Assembly: GCA_014338185.1 (NCBI GenBank)
Contig: QUBV01000001.1
Location: forward strand, 62,001 to 126,000
Origin: Lysobacterales bacterium
Lineage (GTDB): Bacteria; Pseudomonadota; Gammaproteobacteria; Xanthomonadales; Rhodanobacteraceae
Direction: 5' to 3'
DNA length: 64,000 nt
In this document: piece after piece, positions 44,677 to 54,256 of the stretch
Layout of the letters: every line of letters starts with the position of its first letter
How positions within the stretch are numbered: the stretch's first letter is position 1
Notes under the pieces: model-generated
Told to the model about the DNA's origin: nothing
Database searches by the model: none
The model's input: the letters and a program-made list of their open reading frames with translations, nothing else
Translations under genes and position numbers: made by a program

Positions 44677-47600
44677 TCAATCCACCCACACGCGCGCGTT
44701 GCGGAACAGGCGCAGCCACGGCGAGTCCTCACCCCACTCGCGCGGCGCCCAGCTCATCTGCACGCTGCGGAACACGCGTTCGGGATGCGGCATGCAGATG
44801 GTGGCGCGCCCATCGTCGCTGGTGAAGCCGGTGGCACCGCCCGCCGAGCCGTTGGAGTTGTACGGGAAGCGCTCGCTCACGCAGCCCGCGTTGTCGACGA
44901 AGCGCAGGGCGAGCCGCGCCTGGTCGGCAGCGGCCGGATCGTCGAACTCGACCCGTCCCTCGCCATGCGCCACCACCACCGGGATGCACGATCCGGCCAT
45001 GCCGCGCAGCAGGATCGACGGCGAATCGACCACTTCCACGCTCACGAAGCGTGCCTCGTACTGCTCGCTCAGGTTGCGCACGAAGCGCGGCCAGTGCGCC
45101 GCGCCGGGAATGATGTCCTTGAGCTGGGACAGCATCTGGCAACCGTTGCAGACGCCGAAGCTGAAGGTGTCCGGTCGCGCGAAAAAGGCCGCGAAGGCCT
45201 CGCGCAGGCGCTCGTTGTAGAGCACCGAGGCGGCCCAGCCGCGACCCGCACCGAGCACATCGCCGTAACTGAAACCGCCACAGGCCGCCAGTCCACGGAA
45301 TGGCCCCAGTTCGATCCGTCCGGCCGCCAGGTCGCTCATGTGCACGTCGATCGCGTCGAAGCCGGCGCGGGTGAACGCGGCCGCCATCTCGATCTGGCCG
45401 TTGACGCCCTGCTCGCGCAGGATCGCCACGCGCGGCCGCGCACCGCGCGCGATCCAGGGCGCGGCGATGTCCTCGCCCGGATCGAACATCAAGCGTGGTG
45501 ACAAACCCGGGTCGGTGACATCACAGCGCGCCTCGTACTCGGCGTCGGCGGTGGCGGGATTGTCGCGATGACGCTGCATCGCATGGCTGGTCTGCGACCA
45601 CCAGCGCATGAGCTGCGCCCAGCTGTATTCGGACAGCGTGTCGCTGCCGAGCGTGACGCGCACGCGCAGTGCATCGCTCGGTGTCGCCACGCGATGGGCC
45701 AGCTCAGCCACACCGTGCCGACCCAGCACGTCGAGCAGCGCGTCGCGGTCGTCACGACGCACCTGCACGAGGATGCCAAGCTCCTCGCAGAACAAGGCGC
45801 CGAGCGCGCGCTCGCCCCAGCCGTCGAGTGCAATGTCGAGTCCGCAGTGGCCGGCCAGTGCCATCTCCAGCAAGGCCACGTACAGGCCACCATCGCTGCG
45901 ATCGTGCCAGGCCAGCAGCAGGCCCGCGGCGCGCGCCTCGCCGAGCGCGGCCAGCGCGGCCTTGAAGCGCGCCGCATCGTCCAGGTCGGGCACGTCGCCG
46001 CCGCCGCGGTTGAATGCCTGCAGCAGCGCGCTGCCGCCGAGGCGGTTGCGGCCCGCACCGAGGTCGAGCAGCCAGATCTCGCTTTCGCCCCGATCGAGCA
46101 CCAGTTGTGGCGTCAGCGCCGCGCGCACGTCGCGGGTGCGCGCGAACGCGGTCACGATGAGCGACACCGGCGCGACGGTCTGGCGCGCCAGCGCGGGCGT
46201 GGCCGGATCGGGCCAGCGCACCTGCATCGACAGCGAATCCTTGCCCACCGGGATCGAGATGCCGAGCGCGGGACACAGCTCCATGCCCACCGCATGCACC
46301 GCATCGAACAGCGCGGCATCCTCATGGCCGAAGCCGGCCGCAGCCATCCAGTTGGCCGACAGGCGCACTTCGTCGAGCTTCACCTCGGCCGCGCACAGGT
46401 TGGTGAGCGCCTCGCCCACCGCCATGCGCGCGCTGGCGGCGGCATCGATCAAGGCCAGCGGCGTGCGCTCACCCATCGCCATCGCCTCGCCGGCACAGCC
46501 GGCAAAGTCCACCAGCGTGACCGCGCAGTCGGCCACCGGTACCTGCCACGGCCCGACCATCGGGTCGCGCGCGCACAGGCCGCCGACGCTGCGGTCGCCG
46601 ATCGTGACGAGGAAGGCCTTGCTGCCCACCGCGGGCAGGCACAACACGCGCTCGATCGCGCCGGCGAGGTCGATGCCGTCGAGGTCCGGCACGAGGTCGA
46701 TACGCGCGCTGGCGCGTTGCGCCTGTCGCTGCATGCGCGGCGGCTTGCCGAAGAGCACGTCCAGCGGCAGGTCGATCACGGCCGCATCCTGCGCACGTTC
46801 GGCGCGAGCATCCTCCAGCAGCAGGCGCCGCTCGGCGGTGGCATGGCCGACCACCGCATGCGGGCAGCGTTCGCGCGCGCAGATCGCTTCGAACGCGGCC
46901 AGATCGGCCGCGCGCACGCCCAGCACGTAGCGCTCCTGCGCCTCGTTGCACCAGATCTGCATCGGCGAGAGCTGGGCATCGTCGCTGGGAATCCGCCTCA
47001 GCTCGATGCGACCACCCACGCCCGAGTCGTTGAGCAGCTCGGGGATCGCGTTGGACAGGCCACCGGCGCCAACGTCATGGATCGACACGATCGGATTGTG
47101 CGCGCCACGCGCCCAGCAGGCGTCGATGACCTCCTGGCAGCGACGCTGCATCTCGGCGTTGTCGCGCTGCACCGAGGCAAAATCGAGCTGCTCCGAACTG
47201 CTGCCCGCGGCGACCGACGAGGCGGCGCCGCCGCCGAGCCCGATGAGCATGGCCGGGCCACCGAGCACGATCACGCAGTCGCCATCGGCCAGTTGCTGCT
47301 TGTCGACATGGTCCGCGCGCAGGTTGGCGAGGCCACCCGCGATCATGATCGGCTTGTCGTAGCCGCGCACCAGGCCGGGTATGCCCGCGTCCTGCTCGAA
47401 CGCGCGGAAGTAGCCACCCAGGCACGGGCGCCCGAACTCGTTGTTGAACGCGGCCGCGCCGAGCGGTGCATCGCGCATGATCTCGAAGGCGCTGGCGAAT
47501 CGCGGCGGCAGGGCACGCTCGCGCTCCCATGGCCGCGCCAGACCCGGAATGCGCAGGTCCGACACCGAATAGCCCACCAGCCCGGCCTTGGGTTTGCCGC

Positions 47601-48549
47601 CGCGGCCGGTGGCGCCTTCGTCGCGGATCTCGCCGCCGGCGCCGGTCGAAGCGCCCGGATAGGGCGAGATCGCGGTCGGATGGTTGTGGGTCTCGACCTT
47701 GATCGCGTAGGGCACCGCCTCGGCGTGGGCGCGGAAGGTCGCGTCATCGGCCGCGGCGAAGAAGCGCTGCGCCTGGCTGCCGGCGATCACCGCGGCGTTG
47801 TCGTGGTAGGCCGACAACGTGTGCGCGGGCGAGCGCGCATGGGTGTTGCGGATCATCGCAAACAGCGAGTCCGGCTGCGTCGCACCGTCGATGGTGAACT
47901 GCGCATTGAAGATCTTGTGGCGGCAATGCTCGGAATTGGCCTGCGCGAACATCATGAGTTCGGCATCGCTGGGATCGCGGCCGAGCTCGGCATAGCGCTC
48001 GGCCAGATAGGCGATTTCGTCCTCGGCCAGGGCCAGGCCCAGCTCGCCATTGGCCGTGGCGAGTGCGGCGCGCGCATCACCACCCAGCGCCACGCGCCGC
48101 AGCGGCGCCGGCGCGCCGGCCTCGAACAGGCGCGCGGCGTCGCCCAGTGCGGTGAACACGGTCTGCGTCATCGGGTCGTGCAGTGCGCGCGCGAGCGTCT
48201 GCCATGCCTCGCCCGCTGCGGGCATGCCTTCGATCTCGAACGCGATGCCGCGCTCGACCCGGCGCAGTTCGATGCCGCAGCCGCGCAGGATCTCGCTCGC
48301 CTTGCTCGACCACGGCGAGCGCGTGCCCACGCGCGGCGCCACCCACAGCGTGGCCGCGGCGGGTTCGCGATCGAACGCCTGCAGGATCTGGCAGATGCGG
48401 GCGCGGTCGAGCCGGTCCGCGTCGGCATCCACCAGGTACACGAAGTGCGCCGCGCGCACCGTGCAGGCGGGCGTGAGCGGCGCCAGCTGGGCGTTGAGGC
48501 GGTCGATGCGGAACGCGGACAGCGCAGGCAAGCCGTCGAGGACGATCAT
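44677..48549 (-). CDS. purL: Phosphoribosylformylglycinamidine synthase (large single-chain form)
   Basis: PurL makes FGAM from FGAR, glutamine and ATP in purine synthesis. At 1290 residues it is the long single-chain form. Motifs visible: [20 protein letters not shown] and [20 protein letters not shown] in the first synthetase half, [34 protein letters not shown], and a C-terminal glutaminase with the catalytic Cys in [18 protein letters not shown] and His/Glu in [10 protein letters not shown]. The ATG is at 48549, with a probable promoter at 48582-48611. Confidence 0.97.
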   Translation of the reverse strand: MIVLDGLPALSAFRIDRLNAQLAPLTPACTVRAAHFVYLVDADADRLDRARICQILQAFDREPAAATLWVAPRVGTRSPWSSKASEILRGCGIELRRVERGIAFEIEGMPAAGEAWQTLARALHDPMTQTVFTALGDAARLFEAGAPAPLRRVALGGDARAALATANGELGLALAEDEIAYLAERYAELGRDPSDAELMMFAQANSEHCRHKIFNAQFTIDGATQPDSLFAMIRNTHARSPAHTLSAYHDNAAVIAGSQAQRFFAAADDATFRAHAEAVPYAIKVETHNHPTAISPYPGASTGAGGEIRDEGATGRGGKPKAGLVGYSVSDLRIPGLARPWERERALPPRFASAFEIMRDAPLGAAAFNNEFGRPCLGGYFRAFEQDAGIPGLVRGYDKPIMIAGGLANLRADHVDKQQLADGDCVIVLGGPAMLIGLGGGAASSVAAGSSSEQLDFASVQRDNAEMQRRCQEVIDACWARGAHNPIVSIHDVGAGGLSNAIPELLNDSGVGGRIELRRIPSDDAQLSPMQIWCNEAQERYVLGVRAADLAAFEAICARERCPHAVVGHATAERRLLLEDARAERAQDAAVIDLPLDVLFGKPPRMQRQAQRASARIDLVPDLDGIDLAGAIERVLCLPAVGSKAFLVTIGDRSVGGLCARDPMVGPWQVPVADCAVTLVDFAGCAGEAMAMGERTPLALIDAAASARMAVGEALTNLCAAEVKLDEVRLSANWMAAAGFGHEDAALFDAVHAVGMELCPALGISIPVGKDSLSMQVRWPDPATPALARQTVAPVSLIVTAFARTRDVRAALTPQLVLDRGESEIWLLDLGAGRNRLGGSALLQAFNRGGGDVPDLDDAARFKAALAALGEARAAGLLLAWHDRSDGGLYVALLEMALAGHCGLDIALDGWGERALGALFCEELGILVQVRRDDRDALLDVLGRHGVAELAHRVATPSDALRVRVTLGSDTLSEYSWAQLMRWWSQTSHAMQRHRDNPATADAEYEARCDVTDPGLSPRLMFDPGEDIAAPWIARGARPRVAILREQGVNGQIEMAAAFTRAGFDAIDVHMSDLAAGRIELGPFRGLAACGGFSYGDVLGAGRGWAASVLYNERLREAFAAFFARPDTFSFGVCNGCQMLSQLKDIIPGAAHWPRFVRNLSEQYEARFVSVEVVDSPSILLRGMAGSCIPVVVAHGEGRVEFDDPAAADQARLALRFVDNAGCVSERFPYNSNGSAGGATGFTSDDGRATICMPHPERVFRSVQMSWAPREWGEDSPWLRLFRNARVWVD

Positions 48550-48581
48550 GGCGCGGGAGCGGCTCGGGAAGGGAGCCGGCT

Positions 48582-48611
48582 ATTGTAAGCGATGGGCGCG
48601 CATGCGCCGAA
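48582..48611 (-). promoter_or_regulatory. Putative sigma-70 promoter of purL
   Basis: TTCGGC (48611-48606) and TACAAT (48587-48582) are 18 bases apart on the minus strand, 33 bases before the purL start codon. The -10 is strong, the -35 weak. No PurR-type operator is evident. Confidence 0.4.
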
Positions 48612-48692
48612 CCCGCGCGACACGCCGCGAGCGCGTGCGAAAACGGGCGCCGCGTGCGCCTGGCGGCGCCAGCGGCGGTCCGGCGTGCGCCT

Positions 48693-49445
48693 TCAGCGCG
48701 TGGCGAGTCCGCCCTTGCCCGCAGCCTTGAGCCGCGCCAGCATCTGGTCCGGATCGAGATAGCCGCCGATCTTGACGCCCTCGTCGGTGTAGATCGCGGG
48801 CGTGCCGTCCACGCCGACCTGTCCGCCGAGTGCAAAGTCGTCGGCGATCGGGTTGTCGCACTTGAGCAGCGGCGGGGTCTTGCCACCCTTGGCCGCGGTG
48901 AAGGTCGCCTTGCGATCCTTGGCGCACCACACCGACACCGCCTTGTCCCACGATTCCGTGCCCGCGCCCGAGCGCGGGAAGAACAGGTAGTCGACCTCGA
49001 TGCCGCGCTTGTTGTACTCGGCGATCTGCGAGTGCAGCTTGCGGCAGTAGCCGCAATCGATGTCGGTGAACACCGTGATCCGGTATTGCGGCTTGCCGGC
49101 CGGGGCAAACACGATGCGCCGCGCCGCCGGCACGCCGTCGAGCTTCTTCTTGACCTCGACCGCGAGACGCTTGCCGGTGAGGTCGCTCTGGGTGGCGGTG
49201 TCGAACAGCTTGCCCTGCAGGATGTACTTGCCATCGTCGCTCACGTACACGAGCTGGCTGCCGACGATGATCTGCTGGAAGCCGGGCATCGGAGCGGCCT
49301 CGATCGCATCGATCCGGGCCTGCGGCACGAGGTCGGTGAGCGCCTTGCGCGCGGCGGCCTGCGCCGGCGTGTCGGCGGCGTGCACGGCGGTGGTGGTGCT
49401 GGCGGCGAGAAGGAGTGCGCCCAGCGCTTTGAGCATGTGGTTCAT
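48693..49445 (-). CDS. dsbC: Thiol:disulfide interchange protein DsbC (CGYC)
   Basis: DsbC isomerises wrong disulfides in the periplasm. The 250-residue product has a signal peptide (LKALGALLLAASTTTAVHA), the dimerisation domain (about 30-80: PMPGFQQIIVGSQLVYVSDD), and a thioredoxin domain with the active site FTDIDCGYCRKLH, a structural disulfide (VWCAKDR and LLKCDNP) and the cis-Pro VDGTPAIYTD, all as in E. coli DsbC. The ATG at 49445 has AGGA 8 bases upstream. It follows a second dsbC paralogue by 10 bases. Confidence 0.93.
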   Translation of the reverse strand: MNHMLKALGALLLAASTTTAVHAADTPAQAAARKALTDLVPQARIDAIEAAPMPGFQQIIVGSQLVYVSDDGKYILQGKLFDTATQSDLTGKRLAVEVKKKLDGVPAARRIVFAPAGKPQYRITVFTDIDCGYCRKLHSQIAEYNKRGIEVDYLFFPRSGAGTESWDKAVSVWCAKDRKATFTAAKGGKTPPLLKCDNPIADDFALGGQVGVDGTPAIYTDEGVKIGGYLDPDQMLARLKAAGKGGLATR

Positions 49446-49455
49446 GGATGATTCC

Positions 49456-50193
49456 TCACTTGGCGGCCGCGGTGCCGGCCTGGCGGTCGAGTTCGGCGGC
49501 GAGCATGTCGGGCGACATCGCGATCTGGCCCGGGATCTGCGCCCCGTCGGGGCCGAGGATCGTGGGCGTGGCGGCGATGCCCAGCGTCTGCGCGAGCATC
49601 GCGGTCTCGGCCACCGGATTGGCACAGGTGGCCGTGCCCGGATCCTTGCCGGCCATCGCCTCGGTGAACGCGGCCACGCGGTCCTTGGCACACCATACCG
49701 CGGCGGCCTTCTTGTCGGCGCCCGGATGGATGCTCAGCGGGTAGAACAGGTAGTCGACCGCGATGCCCTTGGCGTTGTACTGGGCGATCTGCTGGTGGAA
49801 GCGCCGGCAGAACGGGCAGTCGATGTCGGTGAATACGGTGACCGTATGCAGGGTCTTGGCCGGCGCCTTGGGCGCGAACACGATACGCTTGTCCGGCCCG
49901 ACCTTGGCCAGCGCCGCCTTGCGCACCTTGGCGCGCGACTGCTGGGTCAGGTCACGCTTGTTGGCCACGTCGAAGGCACTGCCGCTGAGCATGTAGCGGC
50001 CGTCCTTGCTCACGTAGACGAACTCGCCGCCGACGATGGCTTCGTAGAAGCCGGGTACCGGCGACTCCTGCACCGCGTCGATCTTCACCTGCGGCGCCAC
50101 CGGCCCGAGGGCCTGGCGTACCACCTCTTCCGGTGTGGCGGCAACGACGGAGCCGGCGAACAACACTCCGATCAGGACTGGCAAACGGTGCAT
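49456..50193 (-). CDS. DsbC paralogue with CPFC active site
   Basis: A second DsbC-family protein of 245 residues, clearly related along its full length to the next gene: signal peptide (LPVLIGVLFAGSVVA), dimerisation region (PVPGFYEAIVGGEFVYVSKD), active site FTDIDCPFCRRFH, structural cysteines (VWCAKDR and TATCANP) and cis-Pro IAATPTILGP. The active site CPFC instead of CGYC, and Thr-Pro in a different loop, suggest a changed redox potential or partner. The ATG at 50193 has GAGGTCACC directly upstream. It is the first gene of the pair. Confidence 0.9.
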   Translation of the reverse strand: MHRLPVLIGVLFAGSVVAATPEEVVRQALGPVAPQVKIDAVQESPVPGFYEAIVGGEFVYVSKDGRYMLSGSAFDVANKRDLTQQSRAKVRKAALAKVGPDKRIVFAPKAPAKTLHTVTVFTDIDCPFCRRFHQQIAQYNAKGIAVDYLFYPLSIHPGADKKAAAVWCAKDRVAAFTEAMAGKDPGTATCANPVAETAMLAQTLGIAATPTILGPDGAQIPGQIAMSPDMLAAELDRQAGTAAAK

Positions 50194-50219
50194 GGTGACC
50201 TCGAATGTGGGCGAACTGC

Positions 50220-50237
50220 GGTACCGGGACCGGTACC
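50220..50237. promoter_or_regulatory. 18-base palindrome upstream of the dsbC pair
   Basis: GGTACCGG and CCGGTACC form a perfect 8-base inverted repeat around GA, 27 bases before the start codon of the first dsbC paralogue. It could be a binding site for a dimeric regulator or a leader hairpin. There is no direct evidence for which. Confidence 0.35.
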
Positions 50238-50351
50238 ACGGCGGGAATCTTGCGCGGACGGACCCGGTCTGTGACTGCGACGCGTCCACACAGTTCCGCA
50301 ACGCAACATCGGAGTATCGCACGCGCAGCCTCGTGTCGGAAAGTGCCGTGC

Positions 50352-51311
50352 TCAGCCGCGCGGGTGGTGGCGCGCGTGCAGGCGCTTGAGCCCCTCGCGT
50401 GCCACCAGCGTGTAGATCTGGGTGGTCGACAGCGAGCTGTGGCCAAGCATGAGCTGCAGCGCGCGCAGGTCGGCGCCGTGGTTGAGCAGATGGGTGGCGA
50501 AGGAATGGCGCAGCACGTGCGGCGAGACGCGACTGGGTGCGATGCCCACGCTCGCGGCGTGGCGCCGCACCAGCACCCAGAACATCTGCCGCGTAAGCGC
50601 GGCGCGGCGCGCGCTCACGAACAGCGCCTGGCTGCGGCCGCCCTTGAGCAGCAACGGCCGCGCCTCGGTAACGTAGCGGCCGAGCCAGTACGCGGCCTCG
50701 GCACCGAGCGGCACCAGCCGCTCCTTGCCACCCTTGCCGGTGACCCTGAGCACACCCTGGCGCAGGTTGACCTGCGTGGCTTCAAGACCCACCAGCTCGC
50801 TCACGCGCAGGCCGCACGCATACATGAGTTCGAGCATCGCGCGGTCGCGCTGGCCCAGCGCGGTCGCCGGCGGCGCCTGCAGCAGGGCCTCGATTTCGCT
50901 CTCCGACAAGGCCTTGGGCAGGCCGCGCGGCAGCTTCGGCGCCTCGACCAGCAGGGTGGGATCGGCATCCACCCGTCCCTCGCGCACGAGCAGGCGATAG
51001 AAGTGGCGCAGCGACGACAGCAGGCGCGCAGTGGACCGGGGTTTGTAGCCGCCGGCCACCCGCTCGGCCAGGTATTGCTGCAGGTCGGCGCGCGTGACCT
51101 GCAACAAACCTCCGCCGCGGCGCGCCAGCCACGCCGCGAACGCGCGCAGGTCGGCCCGATAGCTTGCGAGGGTATTGTCCGCCAGACCCAGTTCGGCCCA
51201 GCTGCGCTCGATGAACCATGCCACGAGCTGCACATCGGCTGCCGCGGGAGCCGCCACGGCCGCCCGCATGTCGTGGGCAGGTACGGCTGGCTTGGCGGGA
51301 TCGGCTGTCAC
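50352..51311 (-). CDS. xerD: Site-specific tyrosine recombinase XerD
   Basis: XerD with XerC resolves chromosome dimers at dif under FtsK control. The product (319 residues from the GTG at 51311) has the N-terminal core-binding domain (LADNTLASYRADLRAFAAWL) and a catalytic domain with the active-site set: Arg in MYACGLRVSELVGL, Lys in TGKGGKERLVPLG, HxxR in SPHVLRHSFATHLLNHGADL, then LMLGHSSLSTTQIYT with the nucleophilic Tyr. An ATG at 51269 (MRAAVAAPAAADVQL) would give 305 residues, closer to E. coli XerD; neither has a good ribosome site. No dif site is seen here. Confidence 0.93.
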   Translation of the reverse strand: MTADPAKPAVPAHDMRAAVAAPAAADVQLVAWFIERSWAELGLADNTLASYRADLRAFAAWLARRGGGLLQVTRADLQQYLAERVAGGYKPRSTARLLSSLRHFYRLLVREGRVDADPTLLVEAPKLPRGLPKALSESEIEALLQAPPATALGQRDRAMLELMYACGLRVSELVGLEATQVNLRQGVLRVTGKGGKERLVPLGAEAAYWLGRYVTEARPLLLKGGRSQALFVSARRAALTRQMFWVLVRRHAASVGIAPSRVSPHVLRHSFATHLLNHGADLRALQLMLGHSSLSTTQIYTLVAREGLKRLHARHHPRG

Positions 51312-51402
51312 GGTCGGAAGCGATGGCGGCGGACGGATGGCGTGCTTGCACGCGGCAGACTAAACCGCGAGGCTAGCGACCGTCATCCTCCAGACTTGGT
51401 TC

Positions 51403-51840
51403 ATGCCCACTCCTGCACCCGCGCCACTGTGGCAGCGCCTGGCTGCGCTGCTGTACGACCTGTTCCCATTGATCGGGCTGTGGATGCTGGTGGCGGCAGC
51501 CGTGCTTGCGGCTGCGCCCGGCGACATCGACGTGGCACATCCATCGTCGTGGTACCAACTGGCGCTGCGCGGCGCCCTGCTCCTGGTGACCGCGGCCTAT
51601 TTCGTGCTGTCGTGGACGCGTGGCGGCCAGACCATCGGCATGCGCGCCTGGCGCATCCGCGTGGTCGCCGATGACGGCGCATCCCTGACTTGGCCGCGCG
51701 CGGTGCTGCGCTTCGGAGTGGCGCTGGTTTCGCTGGCCGCCTGCGGGCTTGGGTTTGTGTGGTGCCTCGTCGACCGCGAGCGGCGCGCCTGGCACGACCT
51801 GGCCGCGCGCAGCCGCGTCAGTCGCATCACGCCGGGTTGA
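51403..51840 (+). CDS. RDD-family membrane protein
   Basis: The 145-residue product has a Pro-rich start, the RDD segment LWQRLAALLYDLFPLIGLWM, and about three membrane helices (LALRGALLLVTAAYFVLSW; FGVALVSLAACGLGFVWCLV). The downstream TRGGQTIGMRAWRIRVVADD block and DRERRAWHDLAARSRV end are typical. RDD proteins are small membrane proteins whose role is mostly unknown; some are Na+/H+ antiporters. It stands alone on the plus strand between two minus-strand operons and its 3' end is convergent with chpC. Confidence 0.88.
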   Translation: MPTPAPAPLWQRLAALLYDLFPLIGLWMLVAAAVLAAAPGDIDVAHPSSWYQLALRGALLLVTAAYFVLSWTRGGQTIGMRAWRIRVVADDGASLTWPRAVLRFGVALVSLAACGLGFVWCLVDRERRAWHDLAARSRVSRITPG

Positions 51841-51882
51841 GCGCGCGGCCCGCGCGAGGGCCGCGCCGGCCGGGCTGCGTGA

Positions 51883-52347
51883 TCAGGCTGCGAGCGCCTG
51901 CGCCACCATCGCCTCGATCGCGTCGAGGTCGGGAATGATCGCGCGGTCGTCACGCACGAGCACTTCGGCGCGAACGCCGGGCGCATGCGGCTCCTCGTCG
52001 GCAGTGGCGATGAGCAGTTCCTGGGTGATCGTGGTCAGGCGCGGGAAGCCTTGCACGAGCAGCGCGATGAACGGCATCGCGGCATTGCCGCCCAGCGCCT
52101 TGAGGATCGCCACGCGCGCGTTGCTGCGGCTCTCTTCGCTGAGCCTGCCGGTCAGCACCGGCAGCGACACCAGCGGCAAGCGCCAGCCGCGCCAGCGCAA
52201 GCGACCGAGCAACCATGCCGGCGCATGTTCGATCGGCTCGGGGGTGGTGTAGCTGATGACCTCGGCCACGGTGGCATTGGGCAGCAGCACGCGACCATCG
52301 GTGACCGGCACCATGACGCCGCGGATTTCACGTGGAAGCTCGGCCAT
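51883..52347 (-). CDS. chpC: CheW-like protein ChpC of the Pil-Chp system
   Basis: The 154-residue product is a single CheW-like domain: IRGVMVPVTDGRVLLPNATV at the start, APAWLLGRLRWRGWRLPLVS (the CheW hallmark) in the middle, and IATADEEPHAPGVRAEVLV. Such proteins couple a receptor to the PilL/ChpA kinase; the last gene of the Xylella Pil-Chp operon in my memory is likewise chpC. The ATG at 52347 gives MAELPREIRGVM, with AAGATGG around it but no strong ribosome site. It lies 52 bases after chpB. Confidence 0.8.
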   Translation of the reverse strand: MAELPREIRGVMVPVTDGRVLLPNATVAEVISYTTPEPIEHAPAWLLGRLRWRGWRLPLVSLPVLTGRLSEESRSNARVAILKALGGNAAMPFIALLVQGFPRLTTITQELLIATADEEPHAPGVRAEVLVRDDRAIIPDLDAIEAMVAQALAA

Positions 52348-52399
52348 CTTCGGGTTCCTCGACTGACGCCGCGGCACGACCTGCGTGCCGCGGTGGATT

Positions 52400-54256
52400 T
52401 CACGCAGATTCCTCGGTCAACCTCGCCGCCAGTTCCTCGGGCGTGCCCTCGAACTGGACCACGCCAGTGTCGAGCACGCCTTCGACCATGCTGCTGACCA
52501 CGCAGCTGTCGGGGGACTGCACATACACGCGACCGCCCGCCGCCGCGACCGCGCGGCAACCGCCGGCCGCATCGTCGGACATGCCCGAGAAGATGATCGC
52601 GCCGGCACCCGGGCCGAAACGTTCGGCGACATCGGACAGCACGAGATCGATCGACGGGCGGTACTCGCCCGGCTCGGCCAGTTCACGCAGCACCACCACA
52701 CCCTTGGCATCGACCAGCAGCTGGCGATCGTTGGGCACGATGAGGACCTCGCCGTGGCTGGCACGTTCGCCATGTCCGGGCGCGCGCACCGGCAGCGCGA
52801 TCGCACGCGCGAGCTGGCGCGTCATCGTTTCGACGTACTCATCACTCAGGTGCTGCGCGACCAGGAACAACGCGGGGTAGTCGCGTGGCAGTGCCGCGAG
52901 GAAGGTACGCACGGCTTCGGGCCCACCGATGGATGCGCCGAGCACCCACACGCGCTTGATCTTGGCCGCGGCGGCGCTGTCGGGGTCGAGCCAGTTTTCG
53001 TGTGAAGCCTTTTCGAACGCGACCGGCGCCACGCTCTCCTCGAGCGGCACCAGTTCGAGCGACAGGCCGCCCGTGCTGGCCGGCAGTGGCACACCGCCTT
53101 CCTCCACCTCGGGCGCAAGGAACTCGGCCGCGCTCATCTTGTCGACCTGGACTTCCTCGTCGTGCGCCACCGGTGGTGCGAGCACGTCGTCGAGCAACTC
53201 ATCGATCGACCACTGGCTGGAATCACCGCTGGACTGCAGCACGTCACCGGGCGCCTCAAGTTGCACGGGCGGTGGCGGCGCATCGAAATCGACGTCGAGA
53301 TCGAGATCGCCCAGCAACGACTCGGCGGTGGCGTCGCCAGAGGCGAGCTCGGCCGCCTCTACCGCGGCTCCGGCCTCGGCCTGCGCGATGGAAGGCGGCG
53401 CGGCAGGAATCGCCTCGACGTCCTCCAGGGCCAACGGGTCCAGCTCGAACCCAGCGTCGGCCGGTTCCCCGTCGCTGACGAGTTCGATCACCACTTCCTC
53501 GTCGGGTGCCGCGGCATCGTCCGCGTCGGCGTCGTCCACGAGTGCAGCTGGCGCGGGTGGCGCGGGCGCATCGAGCAGCGCATCGAGGTCGAACTCGAGC
53601 AGGCTGTCCGTCGCGCTGGCGGTGGTGTCTGGCGGTGGCGCTGGCGCGTCGGCCAGATCGATGGTGTCGTCCGCGGCGACGACCACGGCAGGCTCGGCTT
53701 CGGGCTGCGCGGGCGTGGCAAGATCGATGGACCAGTCCTCGTCAGCCGCAAGCTCCTCGGCCAGATCCGGCGCGACTACAGCGGCGGGCGCGGGCTCGAC
53801 GGCGGCGTCGGACGATGCTGCCGCCACCTCATCGGCGTCCTCGATGGTTGCGGCAGCTTCCGGCTCCAGCACGAGGTCCGGCACCGCCTCGGCATTGGCC
53901 GGGCGTGGTGGATTGATGTCGGTGCTGCCCAGCATCTTGGCGGCGAGGTGACGCATCCAGCGCGCCTGGTCCCAACCCGACAACGCGCTCGTCACGCCGG
54001 CATCGTTGATGAGCACTCGATAGCGATCATCGGCGAGCAGGTCGTAGACCTCGTCGAACTCGCTGTTTTCACCCTCATCGAGATTGACGATGACGATCTG
54101 CGCACCCGAGCGCTCGAGCGCAGTGCGGTCGAACGTGTCGGCCACGCTTTCGTAGGCCACCGCCGCACCAAGGGCGTCGAGCGCCGCGCGCAGGTGCTCG
54201 TTGTGCGTGGGCGTGTCGCTGAGCAGCGCCACGCTGATGGCGGGAGCCTCAGACAC
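52400..54256 (-). CDS. chpB: Chemosensory methylesterase ChpB with long acidic linker
   Basis: ChpB removes methyl groups from the PilJ receptor. The 618-residue product has an N-terminal receiver-like domain (about 1-110: SVALLSDTPTHNEHLRAALD; QIVIVNLDEGENSE) lacking a clear phosphoacceptor set, then about 320 residues of Ala/Asp/Glu/Pro-rich low-complexity sequence, and a CheB methylesterase domain (about 430-618) with the catalytic triad in GASIGGPEA (Ser442), AQHLSDEY (His469) and GMSDDAAGG (Asp562). CheB proteins are normally about 350 residues. The GTG at 54256 overlaps the pilL stop by 8 bases. Confidence 0.88.
   Translation of the reverse strand: MSEAPAISVALLSDTPTHNEHLRAALDALGAAVAYESVADTFDRTALERSGAQIVIVNLDEGENSEFDEVYDLLADDRYRVLINDAGVTSALSGWDQARWMRHLAAKMLGSTDINPPRPANAEAVPDLVLEPEAAATIEDADEVAAASSDAAVEPAPAAVVAPDLAEELAADEDWSIDLATPAQPEAEPAVVVAADDTIDLADAPAPPPDTTASATDSLLEFDLDALLDAPAPPAPAALVDDADADDAAAPDEEVVIELVSDGEPADAGFELDPLALEDVEAIPAAPPSIAQAEAGAAVEAAELASGDATAESLLGDLDLDVDFDAPPPPVQLEAPGDVLQSSGDSSQWSIDELLDDVLAPPVAHDEEVQVDKMSAAEFLAPEVEEGGVPLPASTGGLSLELVPLEESVAPVAFEKASHENWLDPDSAAAAKIKRVWVLGASIGGPEAVRTFLAALPRDYPALFLVAQHLSDEYVETMTRQLARAIALPVRAPGHGERASHGEVLIVPNDRQLLVDAKGVVVLRELAEPGEYRPSIDLVLSDVAERFGPGAGAIIFSGMSDDAAGGCRAVAAAGGRVYVQSPDSCVVSSMVEGVLDTGVVQFEGTPEELAARLTEESA

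Noticed and set aside
45568-48588. 1006-residue open frame on the plus strand opposite purL
   Set aside because: Antisense shadow of purL with His/Arg/Ala-rich composition and no recognisable domain.
50352-51311. Mobile integrase instead of XerD
   Set aside because: Length, single copy, HxxR...Y layout and lack of att sites, tRNA or phage genes nearby fit the housekeeping XerD.
53110-53930. Repeat array or CRISPR-like region in chpB
   Set aside because: The repeats are irregular Ala/Asp/Glu/Pro codons in frame within a long linker, with no spacer structure.
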